A DNA stretch of 64,000 nt from Desulfoprunum benzoelyticum (GTDB lineage: Bacteria > Desulfobacterota > Desulfobulbia > Desulfobulbales > Desulfocapsaceae), in assembly GCF_014201505.1 (NCBI RefSeq), contig NZ_JACHEO010000013.1, positions 1 through 64,000 of the forward strand. The letters are read 5' to 3'. A program made the translations under genes and the position numbers. The notes beneath the pieces were generated by a model. That model was not told the origin of the DNA. It did no database searches and saw only the letters and a program-made list of their open reading frames with translations. Position 1 is the first letter of the stretch. Each line of letters opens with the position of its first letter. Shown here piece after piece: positions 59,784 to 64,000 of this stretch.

Positions 59784-61217
59784 ATGCTACAGTATATCCC
59801 CCACCTTGTCCATCCCGTCGTCCCCGGACGGCCCACCCACGAATGCGGCATTTGCGGGATTTTCGGCCACCAGGATTCCTCCAAACTCGCCTATTTCGGG
59901 CTGTACGCCCTGCAGCACCGGGGACAGGAAAGTGCGGGAATCGTTACCTCCGACGGCACCAGGGTCACGTGTCACAAGAACATGGGTCTGGTGCCCGAGG
60001 TGTTCACCGAGACCAGCCTGCAGCAGCTCAACGGCCACATGTCGATCGGCCATGTCCGCTATTCAACAACCGGTGCCTCGAACCTCGCCAATGCCCAACC
60101 CCTGATGGTGACCCATAAGGGCACGACTCTGGCCGTCGCCCATAACGGCAACCTCGTCAATTCTCTGGAACTGAGAAAAAAACTGGAGGAGCAGGGATCG
60201 ATTTTCCAGACGACCATGGATAGCGAGGTGGTCCTGCATCTGATGGCCAGAACCGCCCATCTTGGCTTGGAAAAGGCCCTGTGGGAAACTTTTTCAGCTC
60301 TCAAGGGCGCCTACTCCCTGCTCCTGATGACCCAGGATACGATGGTCGCCGTTCGCGACCCCGACGGTTTCCGCCCTCTCTGTCTCGGTAAATTGAACAA
60401 CGGCGGCTGGATCATTGCGTCCGAAACCTGTGCTCTGGATCTCGTTGAGGCTCAGTATGTTCGCGATGTCAAGCCGGGAGAGGTGCTGATCTTCACCGAC
60501 AAGGAGATTCTCTCCCTCTTCCCGTGGCCGCGACAGGACAGCCATTTCTGCATCTTCGAGCAGGTATATTTCGCCCGGCCTGACTCCGATATCTTCGGCA
60601 TCAACGTCTACGAAACAAGAAAACGCATGGGGGAGATCCTGGCCGGAGAAGCCAGAATCGATGCCGATATCGTCATGCCGTTTCCCGATTCCGGCAACTA
60701 CGCCGCCCTCGGGTACTCGCAGGCCTCGGGCATTCCCCTCGAGATGGGGATGATCCGCAACCACTATGTCGGCCGCACCTTTATTCAGCCGACGCAGTCG
60801 ATGCGTGATTTCAATGTCCGGGTCAAGCTCAATCCGGTCCGCTCCTTCCTCAAAGGCAAGCGGGTCATTATTGTCGAAGATTCGATTATCAGGGGGACGA
60901 CGGGCAAGAGCAGGGTGCGCGCCTTGAAGCTGGCCGGGGTCAAAGAGGTGCACATGGTGGTCAGCTGCCCCCCCACCCGCCATGCCTGTTACTATGGCAT
61001 CGATTTCCCCTCGCCGACAGAACTTATCGCAAACAACAAGAATATCAAAGAGATCGCTGACCATATCGGCCTGAACTCTTTGCATTATCTCAGCCTTGAA
61101 GGACTTGTCGAAGCAACCGGCTTGAGCAGAAAGGACTTCTGTCTGGCCTGTTTCAACGGTGAATACCCGGTTCCTCCGGATCGCTCCTTTTTCAAGGATG
61201 CACTGGGTACCTGCTGA
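59784..61217 (+). CDS. purF: amidophosphoribosyltransferase
   Basis: First committed enzyme of purine synthesis (PRPP + glutamine to phosphoribosylamine), 477 residues. An N-terminal propeptide of 20 residues precedes the catalytic Cys21 (ECGICGIFGH). Glutaminase domain (LQQLNGHMSIGHVRYSTTG, VAHNGNLVNSLELR) is followed by the PRTase domain with PRPP loop VIIVEDSIIRGTT. CPPTRHACYYGID and CLACFNGEYP carry the Fe-S cluster cysteines of the B. subtilis-type enzyme. GAAGG precedes ATG 59784; the frame extends upstream to 59688 but without a ribosome site. Its stop directly abuts that of the convergent GGDEF gene. Confidence 0.95.
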   Translation: MLQYIPHLVHPVVPGRPTHECGICGIFGHQDSSKLAYFGLYALQHRGQESAGIVTSDGTRVTCHKNMGLVPEVFTETSLQQLNGHMSIGHVRYSTTGASNLANAQPLMVTHKGTTLAVAHNGNLVNSLELRKKLEEQGSIFQTTMDSEVVLHLMARTAHLGLEKALWETFSALKGAYSLLLMTQDTMVAVRDPDGFRPLCLGKLNNGGWIIASETCALDLVEAQYVRDVKPGEVLIFTDKEILSLFPWPRQDSHFCIFEQVYFARPDSDIFGINVYETRKRMGEILAGEARIDADIVMPFPDSGNYAALGYSQASGIPLEMGMIRNHYVGRTFIQPTQSMRDFNVRVKLNPVRSFLKGKRVIIVEDSIIRGTTGKSRVRALKLAGVKEVHMVVSCPPTRHACYYGIDFPSPTELIANNKNIKEIADHIGLNSLHYLSLEGLVEATGLSRKDFCLACFNGEYPVPPDRSFFKDALGTC

Positions 61218-62129
61218 TCACTGCAGAGAGGGTTCACACCTGCAGACAACGCAGTTCTTGCCTTTTTTCTTCGCCTCATACATGGCCTGATCGCCTCGCT
61301 CCCTCATCTGGCGCTCGTCAATTTCAAGTGGGAGTTCCCTGTTCCTGACACAGGGAACCACCCCGATGGAGAGGGTTGTCTTCCCCAGGTTGCGCTCGAT
61401 GAATTTCAACAGGATGCGCTGGGTGATTTCCGTTGCCTGGTCGGCATTCGTTTGCGGCAGAAGAACGGCGAATTCATCGCCCCCTATTCTAAAGCTCATA
61501 TCGACACTGCTGCGGGTGCATTCCCCAAAGATTTCGGCAAGCGCCACCAGAACGCCATCACCTTCCTGATGACCATAGGTGTCGTTGAATTCCTTGAAAT
61601 TATCGATATCGACGACCGCCAGGAAAACCTGGTACCTCTGTCTGCTGGCCCGCTCCACCTCCTCGGGGAAACGTTCATCGAAGGCCCTGCGGTTCCACAG
61701 GGAGGTCAGGCTGTCAACGAGCGATAACTGCTCAAGCCGACGAACCAGGGATCGCTCGCGAAAAGCCCGTGTCAGTTTGGCCTCGAGCTCCGCCTGGTCT
61801 ATCGGCTTCTTGATGAAATCCAGGGCACCGGCCTTGATCACATCCGCGTACGTGGCATTTTCGGAATAGCCAGTCGCCATAATGGCATCTGTATGCTTAT
61901 GATTTTCGACGATATATTTCAACAATTCCATCCCGTCCATATTCGGCATGGCAATATCGGAAAAAACAAGGTCGATATCAGTTGCCTTCAGTATCTGCAT
62001 GGCCTCAATGCCGTCACTCGCCCCCAGGCAATGATACCCCAGCGAGGAAATCAGGACGCTGAGCGTCATCCGCACCAGGTCATCGTCATCAACGACAAGG
62101 ATGACTTCGGTCTTTTTGTTTCCATTCAT
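61218..62129 (-). CDS. response regulator with diguanylate cyclase (GGDEF) output
   Basis: PleD-like protein, 303 residues: receiver domain (residues 9-125; acid pocket VDDDD, phospho-acceptor Asp near 56 in LVFSDIAMP, Lys near 106 in KKPI) and a GGDEF domain (about 135-297) with intact FRIGGDEFAVLLP active site, so cyclase activity making cyclic di-GMP is expected. An RxxD inhibitory site is not apparent five residues before GGDEF. A short helix joins the domains (RSLVRRLEQLSLVDSLTSLWNRRAF). No cognate histidine kinase is present nearby. Confidence 0.92.
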   Translation of the reverse strand: MNGNKKTEVILVVDDDDLVRMTLSVLISSLGYHCLGASDGIEAMQILKATDIDLVFSDIAMPNMDGMELLKYIVENHKHTDAIMATGYSENATYADVIKAGALDFIKKPIDQAELEAKLTRAFRERSLVRRLEQLSLVDSLTSLWNRRAFDERFPEEVERASRQRYQVFLAVVDIDNFKEFNDTYGHQEGDGVLVALAEIFGECTRSSVDMSFRIGGDEFAVLLPQTNADQATEITQRILLKFIERNLGKTTLSIGVVPCVRNRELPLEIDERQMRERGDQAMYEAKKKGKNCVVCRCEPSLQ

Positions 62130-62503
62130 TGGTGATTCTTGGCGTGTAGAGGTTTGATCTTGGCCCTTTGAGCAGCGCTCAGATACTTATGTACAGAGTA
62201 AATTGTCTAAAGTCCAGAACCCGCCATGTTTTTTGCTTGTTCGAGCTGCGACTTCACTTCAGAAAACCCCTTCACCAGGATCCGCAGCCTTTCGCCTCCC
62301 CGTCCATTGCTGCAGGGTATGCCGTGTACTCCATTTTGCAAGCAAAGCCGACAGGCCGACGATCGCCTCAGACGGTGTTCAGGCTGATGCCGACCCGCAG
62401 CGGAATGGCGTATCGTTCATTCGACTACCGGCTCTGTTCTCTCGACCGCACCTCTTCTTCCAACGAACTTGCGATGACGCCGTTGAACAGATAGGATAAA
62501 CAC
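62130..62503. other. intergenic, nothing recognised
   Basis: About 370 bases between divergent genes. It should contain both promoters. No RNA gene or open frame with recognisable features was found; AGGA near 62491 is the ribosome site of the next gene. Confidence 0.45.
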
Positions 62504-63412
62504 ATGGATCACATACAGGGCAGGAAGGACATACTGGAAGGCGACGGGCGGAACGACTTTGTGGAGGAGGTGGTCTCTCTTGCCCGTAGTATCAATCCCC
62601 AGGTCGACGTCGCCCTGATCACACGCATCAATAATGACACGACCAATATATTCAGAGGGAAATTTTCCGGTTTTCGGGCCAGCAACCCAACCTATCACAA
62701 TCTGAGGCATACCCGTCTGGTCGCCCTTGCAGCCGCCCGGCTGTTTCACGGCCTGTGGTGTGACGGCAGATCTTTCACCGCAGATACGTTGATACAGGGT
62801 TTCCTCAGCTCCTGCTTTCACGATACCGGGATGCTGCTGACCGAGGCGGACAGCGCCCTAACCGGAGCCCGATACACCAGGGGCCATGAAAAACGTTCGA
62901 TTACCTTTGTGCGGCGGTATATTCAAATCTCCGGACTGCCCCGATCCTACGCCGACAACTGTGCGGCAATCATCCGCTGTACCGAATTGAACAAAGGAGT
63001 GGACCATCTCCGGTCCTATCCGGAGGAGATCGGACTCGCGGGCCGTGTTGTCGGTTCCGCCGACATCCTGGCACAGATGGCGGACCGGTACTACCTCGAA
63101 AGACTTCCCCTCCTGTTCCAGGAGCAAAAGGCCGGTATCGACGACTTCGGCCATCAGACTCCCATCGAACTCATGCAATCAACCGCTGATTTTTATCACA
63201 CAACCATTGCCCACCGGTTGAACGTGCTTTTCTCCGATGTCTTTCCTTCCATGCGAAGTCATTTCCGTGAACGCTGGCAGGTCGATGAAGATCTCTACAC
63301 CAAGGCTATTCTCAAAAATATCGACTATCTTCAATCAATCATCGCCAGATGCAAAGCGGAGCAGGAATGCCTCAAACAGTACCTCCGACGCGTTCCTCCG
63401 GCACACCAGTGA
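62504..63412 (+). CDS. HD-superfamily-like metal-dependent phosphohydrolase
   Basis: 302-residue soluble protein. The pattern YHNLRHTRLVALAAARLF, then CFHDTGMLLTEADS (His-Asp), GHEKRSITFVRRYI and GSADILAQMADRYY matches the His...HD...His...Asp metal ligands of HD/PDEase-like phosphohydrolases. No GYP motif or other signalling domain is attached, so it may act on a nucleotide or be a cyclic-nucleotide phosphodiesterase-like enzyme. It is near the GGDEF gene but diverges from it. Family certain at superfamily level only. Confidence 0.72.
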   Translation: MDHIQGRKDILEGDGRNDFVEEVVSLARSINPQVDVALITRINNDTTNIFRGKFSGFRASNPTYHNLRHTRLVALAAARLFHGLWCDGRSFTADTLIQGFLSSCFHDTGMLLTEADSALTGARYTRGHEKRSITFVRRYIQISGLPRSYADNCAAIIRCTELNKGVDHLRSYPEEIGLAGRVVGSADILAQMADRYYLERLPLLFQEQKAGIDDFGHQTPIELMQSTADFYHTTIAHRLNVLFSDVFPSMRSHFRERWQVDEDLYTKAILKNIDYLQSIIARCKAEQECLKQYLRRVPPAHQ

Positions 63413-63436
63413 CACCCTGCCTTCACCGGTCGATTC

Positions 63437-63640
63437 TCATTTCTGCCTCGGGTCACGGCCGGTCTCAAACATTTCAAAGAGATCATAGAAGAGTCTCGCC
63501 ACTGCACTGAAGTGGGTTACCGAGCCTGATCCGGCGTAGGCCTTCGTCAGTTCCATCGCCTTCAGGAAACTCTCCTGGCTGCCGGAGGTCTGGGGTGCCT
63601 TGAGGGCCTCAACTAATCGCTGTCCGATATCGTCTTTCAT
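63437..63640 (-). CDS. small hypothetical protein, 67 aa
   Basis: 67-residue protein (MKDDIGQRLVEALKAPQTSG ... FLKAMELTKAYAGSGSVTHF ... FYDLFEMFETGRD), predicted helical, no Cys, signal peptide or membrane segment. GGGAGAACC precedes the ATG, supporting the start. It lies 24 bases beyond the HD-like gene on the other strand and 38 bases downstream of the partial gene at the window edge, with which it may be co-transcribed. Family not recognised. Confidence 0.6.
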   Translation of the reverse strand: MKDDIGQRLVEALKAPQTSGSQESFLKAMELTKAYAGSGSVTHFSAVARLFYDLFEMFETGRDPRQK

Positions 63641-63678
63641 GGTTCTCCCTTTCTGTCAATATTCGTCGTAGCCATCGT

Positions 63679-64000
63679 TCATGACCTCATCCGCCCATGG
63701 AACCCATGTCTCGCCCACCCGTCGAACCGGGCAGCGATGCCGAATTGTTCGGCCTGCCGATACAGCGCCTGAAAATGAGGCTGGAGGTCGGCCACGTGCC
63801 TCGAACACAGCCGCAATACCCTCTTAACCGCGATAATCTCCCAATGCTGGCGGGCGACAAAACGGGTTCCGCGGGCCCTGCCGACCTCTTCTGTTTCGGC
63901 AAAAACAAGGACGGTGGCAATGGCCCCGGCCAGCACTTCCACCTGGCTGTTTCTGGCCGTCGGTCGAACCTCAAACTGGTAAAAAAGTGGATAAACCGTC
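63679..64000 (-). CDS. hypothetical protein, 5' part beyond the window
   Basis: Open frame of at least 106 codons, continuing past the right edge on the minus strand. The visible part reads TVYPLFYQFEVRPTARNSQVEVLAG, then AIATVLVFAETEEVGRARGTRF, EIIAVKRVLRLCSRHVADLQ and HFQALYRQAEQFGIAARFDG. Internal GTG 63942 could be a start but the homogeneous upstream sequence suggests the gene begins outside. The pattern alternates strands and helices; no family recognised. Confidence 0.6.
   Translation of the reverse strand, partial: TVYPLFYQFEVRPTARNSQVEVLAGAIATVLVFAETEEVGRARGTRFVARQHWEIIAVKRVLRLCSRHVADLQPHFQALYRQAEQFGIAARFDGWARHGFHGRMRS

Noticed and set aside
1..64000. CRISPR array, rRNA operon or complete insertion sequence
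   Set aside because: No regularly spaced repeats, no rRNA signature and no transposase with paired terminal repeats were seen; the only transposase is a fragment.

Overview
The window is GC-rich bacterial chromosome. The mix of genes suggests an anaerobic Desulfobacterota-type organism (Desulfobulbales or a relative): a selenophosphate synthetase that itself carries an in-frame UGA, several further genes readable only if UGA is selenocysteine, a Tat-exported multicopper oxidase, sigma-54 regulation, a fused IspDF and a tmRNA tag ending ADDYNYAVAA. The lineage is inference; no 16S or ribosomal protein gene is present.

Layout. 1-3520: an MscS channel with a partner of unknown function, a small hypothetical gene, and a small zinc-ribbon gene broken by an early TAA. 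3662-10275: a complete Wadjet type I plasmid-defence operon (jetABCD). 10355-15221: the most interesting locus, an ArsR-controlled operon in which three consecutive genes (14276-14725, 12486-14237, 12115-12429) contain four in-frame UGA codons at redox positions, each followed by a hairpin at selenocysteine-insertion spacing; trxB and a TVP38-like membrane protein complete it. I interpret it as a selenoprotein thiol relay joining a rhodanese-DsbD membrane fusion to thioredoxin reductase. selD (58460-59521), with UGA at codon 13, supports selenocysteine decoding here. 15452-18148: a Ca2+-type P-ATPase. 18539-23428: a decayed accessory zone with fragments of a Fic gene, an IS1634-type transposase, a DUF4143 ATPase and an integrase, plus RhuM, pRiA4b ORF-3 and an apparently intact Fic gene.

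23799-36868 is a metal and envelope-stress island built around a ZraSR-type sensor kinase and sigma-54 activator. Near-consensus -24/-12 promoters lie in front of both arms: leftwards a ZraP-like protein, SHOCT protein, hypothetical protein, Ser/Thr kinase with FGE-like domain, metallophosphoesterase, Zn/Cd/Pb P-type ATPase and YnfA; rightwards ZraP-like protein, lipoprotein, SHOCT protein and multicopper oxidase. Methionine clusters in the sensor, the rightward ZraP and the oxidase point to Cu(I) or Ag(I).

36977-48370 is a genomic island next to ssrA: type I restriction-modification (hsdMSR) with a zeta-type kinase toxin gene inside, an excisionase-like HTH protein, DUF5049/GGCT and truncated amidoligase genes, a relBE-type pair sitting exactly at the broken 5' ends of two flanking genes, a beheaded serine recombinase and a ParB-like HTH protein. 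48737-64000 is mostly core genome: ssrA, smpB, a GspE/PilB ATPase, an M48 protease, a CAU tRNA, a Nif3-family protein, a zinc-ribbon coiled-coil protein, rnpB, ispDF, an M20 peptidase, selD, purF, a GGDEF response regulator, an HD-like protein, a small hypothetical gene and a gene running off the window.
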